Of a DNA stretch of 64,000 nt, positions 16,835 through 25,633 are shown piece after piece. The notes beneath the pieces were generated by a model that worked only from the letters and a program-made list of their open reading frames with translations, made no database searches and was not told the DNA's origin. The stretch comes from Nonomuraea endophytica (lineage in GTDB: Bacteria > Actinomycetota > Actinomycetes > Streptosporangiales > Streptosporangiaceae), in the NCBI RefSeq assembly GCF_014203235.1, contig NZ_JACHIN010000022.1:64735-128734 (forward strand), written 5' to 3'. The position numbers were made by a program, and so were the translations under genes. The number at the start of each line of letters is the position of its first letter. Position 1 is the stretch's first letter.

Positions 16835-18105
16835 GCATGCTCCGGGGGAGAGGAGGCGGGCGAGGAAGCGGGCATGGCGGCGGGGAAGGAGGCGCTCACC
16901 AGCCAGCCGCCGTCCGGCTGGGGGCCGACGGTGAGCGCGCCGCCGGCGTGGGTGACGCGTTCGCGCATGCCGAGCAGGCCGTAGCCCCCGTCGGAGCCGT
17001 CGGCCCCGGTCGGGCGGGCGGCACGGTCCGGCCTGGTGTTGCGCACCGCCACCGCGAACCCGGCCTCCCCGAACGTGGTCGTGACGCTGACTTTGGCGCC
17101 GGGCGCGTGCCTGCGGGCGTTGGTCAGCGCCTCGCGGACCAGGCGGGAGACGGCCAGCCCGGTGGTGACGGGCAGCGGCCGAGGCTCGCCCGTGGCGCTG
17201 ACCTCGACGTCCATGCCGGTCGTGCGGAACCGCCGGACGGTCTCCTCCACGCCGGTCAGCGCGGGCGCCCGGCCATCAGCGGCCCCCGGCTCGCTGTCGC
17301 GCATGAGCCCCACCAGCGCGCGCAGCGCGGCCAGCGTGTCACGGCCCTGGGACCTGATCGCCCGTAACGTGGCCCGCGCGGCCGCCGGGTCGCGGTCGAG
17401 CAGCCGGTCGGCCGCGCCCGCCTGCACGACGATCGCCGACAGGTCGTGCGCGGCGATGTCGTGCAGTTCCCTGGCGATCCGGGCCCGCTCCTCCGCGACC
17501 GCGGTCCTGGCGCGCTCCTCCCGGTCGCGCGCGATGCTCGCCGCCGCCCTGGCCGCACCAGCCCGCCTGGCCTGTACGGCGAAGCCGGCCGTGGCAGGCA
17601 GCAGATAGGCGGCGGCGACGGCGGCCGCCATGCCGGCCAGATCCCCGGGCAGCACGCCCCAGAAGGTGAGCAGCCCGCCGTGCCCGCCGCCCGCGAGCGT
17701 CGCGAACACCCCTCCGGAGGCGTGGACGGCCCCGCAGACCACGATCGCCACCGTCGCCCGCACCTGGGGCAGGAGGCAGGCCACGGTGTAGGAGCACACC
17801 ACGGCGCCCACGCCGATCAGGGCGGGACGGGCGGGCAACAGCATGGCCGCCAGCGGGATCACGCTGGCCGCCGCCAGCGCCAGAACGGGACGGATGCGGC
17901 GTAAGGCGATGGTGGCCAGGTCAGCGGCGGCCGAGGTGAAGCCGATGGCCACGACGCCGGGGGCCAGCGCGCTCAGCGTGCCGTTGTGGACGGCCGGCAG
18001 CAGGCGGGCCGTACTGAGGAGAATGAGCAGAGCGGCGGCCAGCGCGTCACGCCCGGCGGCGGTGCGGACGCCGAGTCGCGCCGGCCCTTCGCTCCACACC
18101 TTCAT
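16831..18105 (-). CDS. two-component sensor histidine kinase (HisKA_3 type)
   Basis: Protein of 424 residues from the ATG at 18105, which overlaps the stop of the upstream membrane protein (ATGA). The N-terminal half has five to six hydrophobic helices and no large extracellular loop. The dimerisation/phospho-acceptor motif is ARELHDIAAHDLSAIVVQ. A C-terminal HATPase has SRLVREALTNARRHAPGA as N-box and GYGLLGMRERV as G-box. It is the NarL-type kinase partner of the response regulator that follows. A sensor with so little exposed sequence probably detects a membrane signal or the neighbouring membrane protein. Confidence 0.93.
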   Translation of the reverse strand: MKVWSEGPARLGVRTAAGRDALAAALLILLSTARLLPAVHNGTLSALAPGVVAIGFTSAAADLATIALRRIRPVLALAAASVIPLAAMLLPARPALIGVGAVVCSYTVACLLPQVRATVAIVVCGAVHASGGVFATLAGGGHGGLLTFWGVLPGDLAGMAAAVAAAYLLPATAGFAVQARRAGAARAAASIARDREERARTAVAEERARIARELHDIAAHDLSAIVVQAGAADRLLDRDPAAARATLRAIRSQGRDTLAALRALVGLMRDSEPGAADGRAPALTGVEETVRRFRTTGMDVEVSATGEPRPLPVTTGLAVSRLVREALTNARRHAPGAKVSVTTTFGEAGFAVAVRNTRPDRAARPTGADGSDGGYGLLGMRERVTHAGGALTVGPQPDGGWLVSASFPAAMPASSPASSPPEHA

Positions 18106-19136
18106 GCCGCTCCGCGAACTCCTCCGGCGTCGGCGGGACCGCCGATGGGCAGCCGCCGCCAGTACGTCACGCACCGCCACGCCCACTCCAGCGGGCCGTA
18201 GCCGTGCCTTCGCAACCACACGTTACTCACCACGGCCTGAAGGAGCAGGATCGCTGCGCCCAGAGCCGCCGCGAGCGCCCACTCCTCCGACCCTCGCAGG
18301 CCGAGCGCCGCGCCCATCGGGACGAACAGCAGCGCGGCCCCGAAGTAGTTGGTCAGCGCCATCCTGCCCATCGGCGCCAGCGCCCACGACAGCGCCGCCC
18401 CCACCGGGGTGCGCAGAAGCAGCAGGAAGAGCGCGACATAACAGCCGGCGGTGGCCAGCGACAGCGTCGTGCCGAGCCGGATCTGCGCGACGTCGGGCAG
18501 CGGCAGCGTGATGAGCCAGTACGTCAGCCCGCACACCGCCAGCGAGCCGCCGCCCAGCGCGACCAGCCGCCAGGGGCGTTCACCGAGCGTCTCCGGCACC
18601 CGCAGCTCGGCCAGCGTGTACCCGAGCGCGAACAACCCGGGCAGCAACCCCAGCCCGCCCACCCCGGCCAGGACGCCCGCCACCGTCAGCCCGACGGCCA
18701 CGGCGGGCAGCGCCCGGCGCGGCAGGTAGCTGAGGGGGAGAAGCACCAGGACGCCGGTGATGGCGAACGGCAGCAGCACCTCGCCGGGCTGCAGCAGGTG
18801 CAGCACGGCGCCCAGCACGGCCAGCGCCGCGAACCGCCTCACCAGGAGCGGCCTCGGCCGTCCTGAGCGCCGGGCGGCCGAGCGCAGGAAGATGCCGAAC
18901 CCGATGCCGAACAGCAGGTAGAAGATGGGATAGAAGCGCCCCAGGAAGAGCAGGCGCAGCGGGCCGGGCAGTTGCCCGGCGTAGGCGAACATCTCCATGG
19001 TCTGGGGGATGTTCACGAAGATGATCCCGCACAGGGCGAACCCGCGCAGCGCGTCGAGCGCGGCGATGCGCCGCTTCGGGGCGACCGGGGCGACCGAGGT
19101 GACCGGGGCCTGCGGGGAGGACGGGGAGTCTGACAC
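18102..19136 (-). CDS. DUF418/DUF1624-like polytopic membrane protein
   Basis: First gene of the membrane protein-kinase-regulator operon. It has about 344 residues if translation starts at the GTG at 19136; the frame is open further up to 19331, but that extension is low-complexity. RRIAALDALRGFALCGIIFVNI and FYPIFYLLFGIGFGIFL are typical of the DUF418/acyltransferase-3-like group, as is APMGRMALTNYF in the C-terminal half. About ten membrane helices are predicted. The function is not established for the family. Translational coupling to the sensor kinase suggests it helps sense or respond to the same envelope signal. Confidence 0.75.
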   Translation of the reverse strand: MSDSPSSPQAPVTSVAPVAPKRRIAALDALRGFALCGIIFVNIPQTMEMFAYAGQLPGPLRLLFLGRFYPIFYLLFGIGFGIFLRSAARRSGRPRPLLVRRFAALAVLGAVLHLLQPGEVLLPFAITGVLVLLPLSYLPRRALPAVAVGLTVAGVLAGVGGLGLLPGLFALGYTLAELRVPETLGERPWRLVALGGGSLAVCGLTYWLITLPLPDVAQIRLGTTLSLATAGCYVALFLLLLRTPVGAALSWALAPMGRMALTNYFGAALLFVPMGAALGLRGSEEWALAAALGAAILLLQAVVSNVWLRRHGYGPLEWAWRCVTYWRRLPIGGPADAGGVRGAA

Positions 19137-19329
19137 GCCTACAGGGTGATCGGGAGCACGGTCACGGCGCTTCGGGAGCGCGGCCCCTTCCTTCTCGGTC
19201 GCGGGGAGGAGGACGGCTCGTCCGCAGGGCCCACTTCGGAGGGAAAGAAGGCGGGCCGTCCGCGGGCGGAAGGCGGCTCGTCCGTGGGCCCCCTTCCCTT
19301 CTCCGGCCGGTGGCCTGGATGCTTGGCCC
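19137..19329. promoter_or_regulatory. divergent intergenic region
   Basis: It separates the membrane-protein operon (minus) from the ornithine-cyclodeaminase-family gene (plus). It holds two imperfect copies of CGGCTCGTCCGNNGGGCCC (near 19212 and 19275, about 63 bp apart), which could be regulator sites or duplication remnants. No clear -10 hexamer was seen. Confidence 0.35.
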
Positions 19330-20283
19330 ATGAACGCGCTGCCCTATGTCGACGCCGAGGCCCTCGGCCGCCTGGTTCCGGTGACGCGGGCCGTACAGCT
19401 GCTGGAGGAGGCGCTGCGCGACGGCCTGGACCCCGAGGACACCCCGCAGCGGCCGGTGGTGGACCTGCCCGGCGGCCAGATGTTGCTGATGCCCGCCGCC
19501 ATCCGCGCCTACGCCGGGGTCAAGGCGGTCACGATCGCGCCGGACGGGCCGGAGCGTGACCTGCCCCGCATCCAGGGCGCTTACCTGCTGTTCGACGGCG
19601 GCACGCTGAGCCCGCTGGCGGTGGTCGACGGCATCGCGCTGACCAGCCTGCGCACCCCGGCCGTCTCCGCGCTGGCCGCCACCTACCTGGCCGCCGCCGA
19701 CGCCAGCACGCTGGTGGTCTTCGGCTCCGGTCCGCAGGCGTGGGGCCACGTGCTGGCCCTGCGTGCCGTACGTCCGATGGAGCACGTCACCGTCGTCGCC
19801 CGGCACGAAGGGCGAGCCGAGGCGATGGCCGCCCGCTGCCGGTCACTCGGCCTGACCGCGCGGACCATCAGCGGGGACGATCCCGGCACCCGCGCGGCCG
19901 TCGACGCCGCCGTGGCCGGGGCCGACGTCATCGCCTGCTGCACCACCGCCCGCGACCCGCTCTTCCCCGGTAAGCTCGCCCGCGACGGCGCCGCCATCCT
20001 CGCCGTCGGCTCCCACGAACCCGACGCCCGCGAGGTCGACGACGACCTCGTCGCCCGCTCGTGCGTGGTCGTCGAGTCCCGGGCGAGTGCGCTGGTCGAG
20101 GCCGGAGATGTGATCGTCCCGATCCGCCACGGTACGATCACGACTGGTCACCTCGCCGGAAACCTCGCCGAGCTGATCAACGGCAGCATCACCGCAGGCC
20201 CGGGACCCAGACTGTTCAAGAGCACAGGGATGGCCTGGCAGGACCTCGTGGTGGCCGCGGCCGCATACGAGGCGTGGACGTAA
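19330..20283 (+). CDS. ornithine cyclodeaminase/mu-crystallin family protein
   Basis: Protein of 317 residues. The substrate-contacting segment is AGVKAVTIAP, the NAD(P)-binding fold is LVVFGSGPQAWGHVLAL (about residues 124-140), and VESRASALVEAGD and FKSTGMAWQDL complete the family pattern. Members act as ornithine cyclodeaminases, alanine dehydrogenases or delta-1-pyrroline-2-carboxylate reductases (LhpI). Adjacency to hydroxyproline-type enzymes and a GntR regulator makes the reductase role the most likely here. This is inference from context. It is followed after eight bases by the GntR gene. Confidence 0.85.
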   Translation: MNALPYVDAEALGRLVPVTRAVQLLEEALRDGLDPEDTPQRPVVDLPGGQMLLMPAAIRAYAGVKAVTIAPDGPERDLPRIQGAYLLFDGGTLSPLAVVDGIALTSLRTPAVSALAATYLAAADASTLVVFGSGPQAWGHVLALRAVRPMEHVTVVARHEGRAEAMAARCRSLGLTARTISGDDPGTRAAVDAAVAGADVIACCTTARDPLFPGKLARDGAAILAVGSHEPDAREVDDDLVARSCVVVESRASALVEAGDVIVPIRHGTITTGHLAGNLAELINGSITAGPGPRLFKSTGMAWQDLVVAAAAYEAWT

Positions 20284-20291
20284 GGAAAGGG

Positions 20292-20975
20292 ATGCGCGCG
20301 ATGGCTGCGGAGGACCGGCTCGACCTGCCGATGGTGGGGGAGCGGCAGAGCCTGCGCGAGCAGGTCGCGCACGCGCTCCGGGCGGCGCTGATCACGGGCG
20401 AGATGCGGCCGGGCGTGGTGTACTCGGCGCCGGTCCTGGCCGCCCAGTTCGGGGTGTCGGCGACTCCCGTCCGCGAGGCCATGCTCGACCTGGCCAAGGA
20501 AGGCCTGGTCGAGGCGGTGCGCAACAAGGGCTTCCGGGTCACCGAGTTGTCCGACCGCGACCTCGACGAGCTCACCGAGATCCGCCAGCTGATCGAGGTG
20601 CCCACGGTGACCCGGCTCGCGGACGCCTCGCGGGCCGCGGAGTTCGAGAGCCTGCGGCCGATCGCGGAGGAGATCGTCTCCGCGGCCGAACGCGGTGACC
20701 TGCTGGCCTACGTCGACGCCGACCTGCGCTTTCACGTGGAGCTGCTCAAGCTGTCCGGCAACGCGCACCTGGTGGAGGTCGTGCGCGACCTGCGCAACCG
20801 GGCCCGCCTGTACGGCCTGCAGCAGCTCTTCGAGCACGGCAAGCTCCCCGACTCGGGACGCGAGCACCTGGCCCTGCTCAGCGCCCTGGCAGCGGGCGAC
20901 GCCGCCGCGGCCAAGAGCATCATGAGCGCCCACATCCAGCACGTCCGCGGCATCTGGGCGGACCGCCCCGAATAA
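20292..20975 (+). CDS. GntR-family transcriptional regulator (FCD domain)
   Basis: Protein of 227 residues. The N-terminal winged helix is visible as SLREQVAHALRAALITGEM and FGVSATPVREAMLDLAKEGLVE. The C-terminal FCD domain has the metal/ligand-binding positions DADLRFHVELLKLSGN and a late SAHIQHV histidine. Regulators of this class control amino-acid and organic-acid catabolism and bind GT-N3-AC-type operators. It is the likely regulator of the hydroxyproline-type cluster. ATG at 20292 is chosen because AAGGA lies five bases upstream; ATG at 20301 is an alternative. Confidence 0.92.
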   Translation: MRAMAAEDRLDLPMVGERQSLREQVAHALRAALITGEMRPGVVYSAPVLAAQFGVSATPVREAMLDLAKEGLVEAVRNKGFRVTELSDRDLDELTEIRQLIEVPTVTRLADASRAAEFESLRPIAEEIVSAAERGDLLAYVDADLRFHVELLKLSGNAHLVEVVRDLRNRARLYGLQQLFEHGKLPDSGREHLALLSALAAGDAAAAKSIMSAHIQHVRGIWADRPE

Positions 20976-20982
20976 GCCCCGC

Positions 20983-21036
20983 CAGACAGGCCCCATCAGA
21001 CAGGCCCCGTCAGACAGGCCCCATCAGACAGGCTCG
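20983..21036. repeat. 14-bp tandem repeat
   Basis: Three full copies and a partial copy of CAGACAGGCCCC(A/G)T, head to tail in the 103-base gap between the convergent GntR gene and the methyltransferase gene, with a degenerate continuation to about 21050. Alternating A and G at one position shows slippage-like amplification. No function can be assigned. Confidence 0.75.
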
Positions 21037-21078
21037 CCAGACAGGCGCCGTCAGGGATGGCGCGCCCGCACCAGCCCG

Positions 21079-21891
21079 TCAGGGGTGGCGGGCCCGCACC
21101 AGCCAAAGGTCCATCGCCGGAGTGCGCAACCGCTGCGGGAGCGGAGGCAGCCACCGGCACGCCCCGGCGGCGATCTCCCGGTGCAGGGCGGCCGAAGCGC
21201 TCCACCCGTGCCGCGCCAGCAGCGTAGCCGGATCGCGCAGCGCCCCCACGAACGGCACGCCCCGCAGCGCCATCTCCCGCAGGAACGGCTGCATCACCGG
21301 ATCCTGCAGGAACAGCTCGTGCGGCACGTCGAACGTCAGCCACGACCCCGGCGCCGCCAGCGCGCTGACCGAGTCCAGCACCGCGTGGGTCTGGGCCGGG
21401 GTCAGGTAGTAGAAGAGCCCGTCGGCGATCCAGCAGGCGGGCTCGGTGACGGAGAACCCGGCCTCGACCAGCGCCGGGCCCCAGTCGAGCCGGAGGTCGG
21501 CCTCGACCACCCGCACCTCGCAGCGCGCCCCGAACCCGGCCGCCGCCAGTAGCTCCGCCTTGCCGTCCAGCTGGCCGGGCAGGTCCACCTCGTAGTAGAC
21601 GAGCGAGGGCTCGACGGGCAGCCGGTAGGCGCGGGCGTCGGTGCCGGATCCGAGGCAGACGGCCTGCCGTACCCCGGAGGAGAGCAGCGTGAGGTCGCCC
21701 AGCCGCCCGCGCAGCGGCACCACCGCGGACGGCAGCGCGTCGGCGCGCACGGTGTCGACGCCCGCCTCGGAGGCCGGGGTGACGAAGACGGCCGCGCATG
21801 GATCGTTCAGGTACGCATCGGGCTGGGCGTGTTCGCGGGCCCGCAGCACGGCCATCCAGTCGCTGGTGAGCTTGACCGGCTCGGACCCCAT
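21079..21891 (-). CDS. class I SAM-dependent methyltransferase (TIGR00027/LCMT-like)
   Basis: Protein of 270 residues with the leucine-carboxyl-methyltransferase-like fold. N-terminal SDWMAVLRAREHAQPDAYLND matches the actinobacterial putative methyltransferase family. The SAM site is VCLGSGTDARAYRL (about residues 77-90), followed by YYEVDLPGQL and WIADGLFYYLTP. The methyl acceptor is unknown. The ATG at 21891 is well placed for the family N-terminus. It is a single gene between the GntR gene and the EamA exporter, without obvious partners. Confidence 0.88.
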   Translation of the reverse strand: MGSEPVKLTSDWMAVLRAREHAQPDAYLNDPCAAVFVTPASEAGVDTVRADALPSAVVPLRGRLGDLTLLSSGVRQAVCLGSGTDARAYRLPVEPSLVYYEVDLPGQLDGKAELLAAAGFGARCEVRVVEADLRLDWGPALVEAGFSVTEPACWIADGLFYYLTPAQTHAVLDSVSALAAPGSWLTFDVPHELFLQDPVMQPFLREMALRGVPFVGALRDPATLLARHGWSASAALHREIAAGACRWLPPLPQRLRTPAMDLWLVRARHP

Positions 21892-21967
21892 CGCCCACGA
21901 CCCTTCGCATCCGAAGAATGACTCAGGGTAATAGTGCCTGGTGGTGGCGGTGGAAGCCAGCCCGGAT

Positions 21968-22888
21968 TCAGAGCTTCTTGCGCACCCGGGTGGCGCCCAG
22001 GCTGGCCGCGACCACGCAGATGACCGCCGCCCACTCGCGCAGGTGCAGGATCTCGCCCAGCACCACGAGCCCGATCATGGCGGCCACGGCGGGCTCCAGG
22101 CTCATCAGGATCCCGAACACGTGCTTGGGCATCCGCCGCAGCGCCTGCAGCTCCAGCGAGTACGGGATCACCGACGACAGCAGCCCGACCCCCAGCCCGA
22201 TCAGCAGCACCTCGGGCTGCAGCAGGTCGGCCCCACCGGCCGTGACGCCGACCGGCGCGATGACCACCGCCGAGACCACCATGGCCAGCGACAGCCCGGT
22301 GGCGCCGGAGAAGCGCTGCCCGGCAGCCGCCGACAGCAGGATGTAGCCGGCCCAGCAGGCCCCGGCCACCAGCGCGAAGCCGATGCCGGCCCAGCTCACC
22401 GAGGACGACTGCCCCCACGGCGCGAGCAGGACCACCCCGCCCGCGGCCAGCAGCACCCACAACAGGTCCAGCCGCCGCCGTGAGGCCGCCACCGCGACCC
22501 CCAGCGGCCCCAGGAACTCGATCGCCACCGCGATCCCCATGGGCAACCGGGCCAGAGCCTCGTAGAACGTCAGGTTCATGACGGCCAGCGTGCCGCCGAA
22601 GCCCACGACAACAGCCCAGTCACGCTTGGTCATGCCGCGCAGCCGGGGCCGCGCCACGGCGGTGATGATCAGCGCCCCGGCCGCGATGCGCAAAAAGACC
22701 ATGGCGCTCGGCGGCAGGAGGTGGAACAGGTCCTTGGCGAACCCGGCGCCCAACTGGACGGAGACGATGGCCAGCAGCACGAGCCCGGAAGGCGGGATCG
22801 AGTCGGCGGCCGTGCGTAGCAGACCGCCCGGTCCCGGCACACGGGACTTGGAACGGTCAAATGGGTCATCAAGCGCAAAGGCTGTCAA
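21968..22888 (-). CDS. EamA-family transporter (RhtA-like exporter)
   Basis: Membrane protein of 306 residues made of two EamA repeats of five helices each (for example LVLLAIVSVQLGAGFAKDLF and SWAGIGFALVAGACWAGYIL). The second half ends with ALRRMPKHVFGILMSLEPAVAA, a hallmark of the RhtA threonine/homoserine exporter subgroup, then a basic RVRKKL tail. It probably exports amino acids or related small metabolites. It uses a TTG start at 22888 with GAGGAG about five bases upstream. Confidence 0.88.
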   Translation of the reverse strand: MTAFALDDPFDRSKSRVPGPGGLLRTAADSIPPSGLVLLAIVSVQLGAGFAKDLFHLLPPSAMVFLRIAAGALIITAVARPRLRGMTKRDWAVVVGFGGTLAVMNLTFYEALARLPMGIAVAIEFLGPLGVAVAASRRRLDLLWVLLAAGGVVLLAPWGQSSSVSWAGIGFALVAGACWAGYILLSAAAGQRFSGATGLSLAMVVSAVVIAPVGVTAGGADLLQPEVLLIGLGVGLLSSVIPYSLELQALRRMPKHVFGILMSLEPAVAAMIGLVVLGEILHLREWAAVICVVAASLGATRVRKKL

Positions 22889-22954
22889 GGAGACTCCTCA
22901 GGTCGTCGTCAGAGGGTACTCACGACAACCGACAGAAACGGAGCCCGGGGGTGG

Positions 22955-23722
22955 TCATTCCCAGCGGAACGTGCGCGAGGCCAGCCCCAGCGTGAGCACC
23001 GCCCAGACCGCCAGAACGGCCAGCGCGCCGAGCGGCAGCGCGGCCCCGTCGCGCAGCACCGCGCGCAGGCCGCCGGTCAGCGCAGAGATCGGCAGCAGCT
23101 CAAGAGCCGAGCGCAGCCCCTCGGGGAACTTCGACAGCGGGAAGACCACCCCGCCGGCCCCCAGGAGCACCAGGTAGACGAGGTTGGCCGCGGCCAGCGT
23201 CGCCTCCGCGCGCAGCACCCCCGCCATGAGCAGGCCCAGCCCGCTGAAGGCCGCGGTGCCCAGCAGCACCAGCAGCGCCGCCCCCAGGAACGAGCCCTGC
23301 GGCCGCCACCCGAGCGCCAGCGCGACGGCCACGATGACCACCACCTGCAGGGCCTCCACCGCGAGTACGGCCAGCGTCTTGGCCAGCATGAGCCCGGCCC
23401 GCGACAGCGGCGTGGCCCCGAGCCGCTTCAGCACGCCGTAGCGGCGCTCGAACCCGGTCGCGATCGCCTGCCCGGTGAACGCCGTGGACATCACGGCCAG
23501 GGCCAGCACGCCGGGGGCCAGGAAGTCGACCCGGCTCCCGCCCCCGATGTCGATCAGCGGCGCCAGCGAGAAGCCGGTGAGCAGGAGCACCGGGATGATC
23601 AGCGTGAGCAGCAGCTGCTCGCCGTTGCGCAGGATGGCCCGCACCTCGGCTCCCGCCTGCGCCAGCACCATCCTGGGCAGCGGCGCCGCGCCGGGCGCCG
23701 GAGTGAAGTCGAGGGCGGTCAT
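22955..23722 (-). CDS. ABC-2 type transporter permease
   Basis: Protein of 255 residues with six hydrophobic helices, belonging to the drug-exporter ABC-2 permease family (ILRNGEQLLLTLIIPVLLL near the N-terminus, VVFPLSKFPEGLRSALELLP near the C-terminus). Its ATG overlaps the stop of the ATPase gene by four bases (ATGA). The pair forms an exporter of the DrrAB/daunorubicin-resistance layout. The substrate is unknown. Confidence 0.9.
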   Translation of the reverse strand: MTALDFTPAPGAAPLPRMVLAQAGAEVRAILRNGEQLLLTLIIPVLLLTGFSLAPLIDIGGGSRVDFLAPGVLALAVMSTAFTGQAIATGFERRYGVLKRLGATPLSRAGLMLAKTLAVLAVEALQVVVIVAVALALGWRPQGSFLGAALLVLLGTAAFSGLGLLMAGVLRAEATLAAANLVYLVLLGAGGVVFPLSKFPEGLRSALELLPISALTGGLRAVLRDGAALPLGALAVLAVWAVLTLGLASRTFRWE

Positions 23723-24627
23723 CGCAGTTCGCGTCCCGTCAGTTCGAGGAAGACGTCCTCCAGCGTGCGGCGCTCGATGCGCAGGTCGTCGGCGGTGACG
23801 CCCTCGGCGGCGCACCAGGCGGTGACCGTGGCCAGCAGCTCGGGCCCGACCTGGCCCTCGAGGATGTAGTGACCGGCCGGGGACTCCTTGGCGGCGCTGC
23901 CGTCCGGCAGCGCGTTGAGCAGCTCCTCCAGCGCCAGGCCCGGACGGGCGCGGAAGCGCAGCTGCCGCTCGGCGCCGGTCAGCTGGGCGGGGCTGCCCTC
24001 GGCCACGACCTGGCCCCGGTCGATGATGACGACGTGGTCGGACAGGCGCTCGGCCTCGTCCATGTGATGGGTGGTGAGCACCACGGAGACCCCGGCCGCG
24101 CGCAGGTCGCCGACCAGGTCCCAGCAACCGTGCCTGGCCTGCGGGTCGAGCCCGGCGGTGGGCTCGTCGAGGAAGACCAGCTCGGGGCGGCCGACGACCG
24201 CCGCGGCCAGGGACAGGCGCTGCTGCTGGCCGCCGGAGAGCCTGCGGTAGGGGGTGCGGGCGTGCTCGGCCAGCCCGAGGCGTACCAGAAGGGCCTGGGG
24301 GTCGAGGGGGCTTGCGTAGAAGCGGGAGACCAGCCGCAGCCACTCGCCGCAGCGCATCGCGGGCGGGACGCCGCCCGCCTGGAGCATGACGCCCACCCGG
24401 GGGCGCAGCGCGTGGGCGCGCGGATCGGCGCCGAGCACGCGGACGGTGCCGGCGTCGGCGCGCCGGAAGCCCTCGCAGATCTCGATCGTGGAGGTCTTGC
24501 CCGCGCCGTTGGGGCCGAGGATCGCGGTGACCGCGCCGCGCGCCGCCGAGAGCGTGAGGCCGTCGATCGCCGTGGTGGCGCCGTAGCGCTTGACCAGATC
24601 GATGATCTCGACGGCTGGGGAATCCAT
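23719..24627 (-). CDS. ABC transporter ATP-binding protein (DrrA-like)
   Basis: Protein of 302 residues with a complete nucleotide-binding domain. Walker A is GPNGAGKTS (about residues 38-46), the Q-loop is VMLQAGG, the signature is LSGGQQQRLS, Walker B is LVFLDEPTAGLD and the H-loop is TTHHMDEAE. The C-terminal ~80 residues resemble the regulatory tail of drug-exporter ATPases (RTLEDVFLELTGREL). It energises the permease encoded downstream. It is divergent from the VOC gene, with 145 bases of shared promoter region. Confidence 0.94.
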   Translation of the reverse strand: MDSPAVEIIDLVKRYGATTAIDGLTLSAARGAVTAILGPNGAGKTSTIEICEGFRRADAGTVRVLGADPRAHALRPRVGVMLQAGGVPPAMRCGEWLRLVSRFYASPLDPQALLVRLGLAEHARTPYRRLSGGQQQRLSLAAAVVGRPELVFLDEPTAGLDPQARHGCWDLVGDLRAAGVSVVLTTHHMDEAERLSDHVVIIDRGQVVAEGSPAQLTGAERQLRFRARPGLALEELLNALPDGSAAKESPAGHYILEGQVGPELLATVTAWCAAEGVTADDLRIERRTLEDVFLELTGRELR

Positions 24628-24697
24628 GGCAAGAGTCTAGGGACTGCCCGCGGTGGTCCGGGCTCCGGCCTGGCAGCGCGTAAAGGCTTGCGGACGA

Positions 24698-24720
24698 ACC
24701 CGTCAAGTCGCCTGACGGGT
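24698..24720. promoter_or_regulatory. perfect inverted repeat in divergent promoter region
   Basis: ACCCGTCA (24698-24705), a 7-base spacer, then TGACGGGT (24713-24720): an 8-bp perfect inverted repeat with 15 bp between arm centres. It lies 70 bases upstream of the ABC ATPase start and 53 bases upstream of the VOC start, so a dimeric regulator bound here could control both. No regulator gene adjoins it. Confidence 0.5.
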
Positions 24721-24772
24721 GAGACGTGACGTGATTGGGTGATTGTGGTCCATCTCACAAAAGGAGGGGGAA

Positions 24773-25549
24773 GTGTCAGTACGCAGCGCTTATGATCCAG
24801 GCGTTCCCTGCTGGGTGGATCTGTCGACCACCGACGTGGCGGCGGCGGTCGACTTCTACGGCGAGCTGCTCGGGTGGCGGGCCGAGATGGCCGAGGACCC
24901 TGCCGCGGGCGGTTACGGGCAGTTCCACGTCGGCGACAAGGTCGTGGCCGGCGTCGGCCCGCTCCAGAATCCGGGCATGCCTCCGGTCTGGAACATGTAC
25001 GTCTCCACCGACGACGCGGCGGCGGTCGCCGACCGGGTCAAGAACGCGGGCGGCACGGTCTTCGCCGAGCCGTTCGCGGTGTTCGAAGAGGGCACGATGG
25101 CGGTCTTCCAGGGCCCAGACGGCGGCTTCTTCTGTGTCTGGCAACCCGGCAACCACCATGGCGCGACGCTGGTCAACGAGCCGGGCGCGTTCTGCTGGAA
25201 CGAGCTCGTCAGCCGCGACGTGGAGGCGGCCACCCGCTTCTACGCCGAGGTGTTCGGTTGGCGGCCGCACGCGCAGCAGATGGGCGAGATCGCCTACACC
25301 GAGTGGTACAAAGGCGAGCACAGCATCGCGGGCATGATGCCCATGGGCGAGGAATACCCGCCGCAGGTCCCGTCCTACTGGGGGACCTACTTCGCCGTGA
25401 CCGACCTCGACGCCACGGTCGCCAAGGCCCGCGAGAAGGGGGCCACGGTCCTGGTGGACAGGATGGACGCGCCGCCCGGCGTGTTCGCCATGCTCACCGA
25501 CCCGCAGGGAGCGTCCTTCAACGTCATCCAACTTCGTGAAAATTCCTGA
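24773..25549 (+). CDS. two-domain VOC (glyoxalase/bleomycin-resistance-like) protein
   Basis: Protein of 258 residues with tandem vicinal-oxygen-chelate domains (about residues 8-125 and 135-256). Each begins with a conserved start (PCWVDLSTTDVAAAVDFYGE and FCWNELVSRDVEAATRFYAE) and ends with GPDGGFFCVWQP or DPQGASFNVIQL. This resembles actinobacterial hydroxylase-like/CFP30B proteins of unknown substrate. The GTG start at 24773 is fixed by an excellent Shine-Dalgarno (AAGGAGG about five bases upstream). No metal-ligand set could be verified by eye. Confidence 0.9.
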   Translation: MSVRSAYDPGVPCWVDLSTTDVAAAVDFYGELLGWRAEMAEDPAAGGYGQFHVGDKVVAGVGPLQNPGMPPVWNMYVSTDDAAAVADRVKNAGGTVFAEPFAVFEEGTMAVFQGPDGGFFCVWQPGNHHGATLVNEPGAFCWNELVSRDVEAATRFYAEVFGWRPHAQQMGEIAYTEWYKGEHSIAGMMPMGEEYPPQVPSYWGTYFAVTDLDATVAKAREKGATVLVDRMDAPPGVFAMLTDPQGASFNVIQLRENS

Positions 25550-25633
25550 AATGGGGAATTAGGCGGACCCTAATTCCCGTTCCACCCCTCGGCCCTCGTG
25601 GGCCATCGGTCTACGAGGGAGAGGGGATCACGC

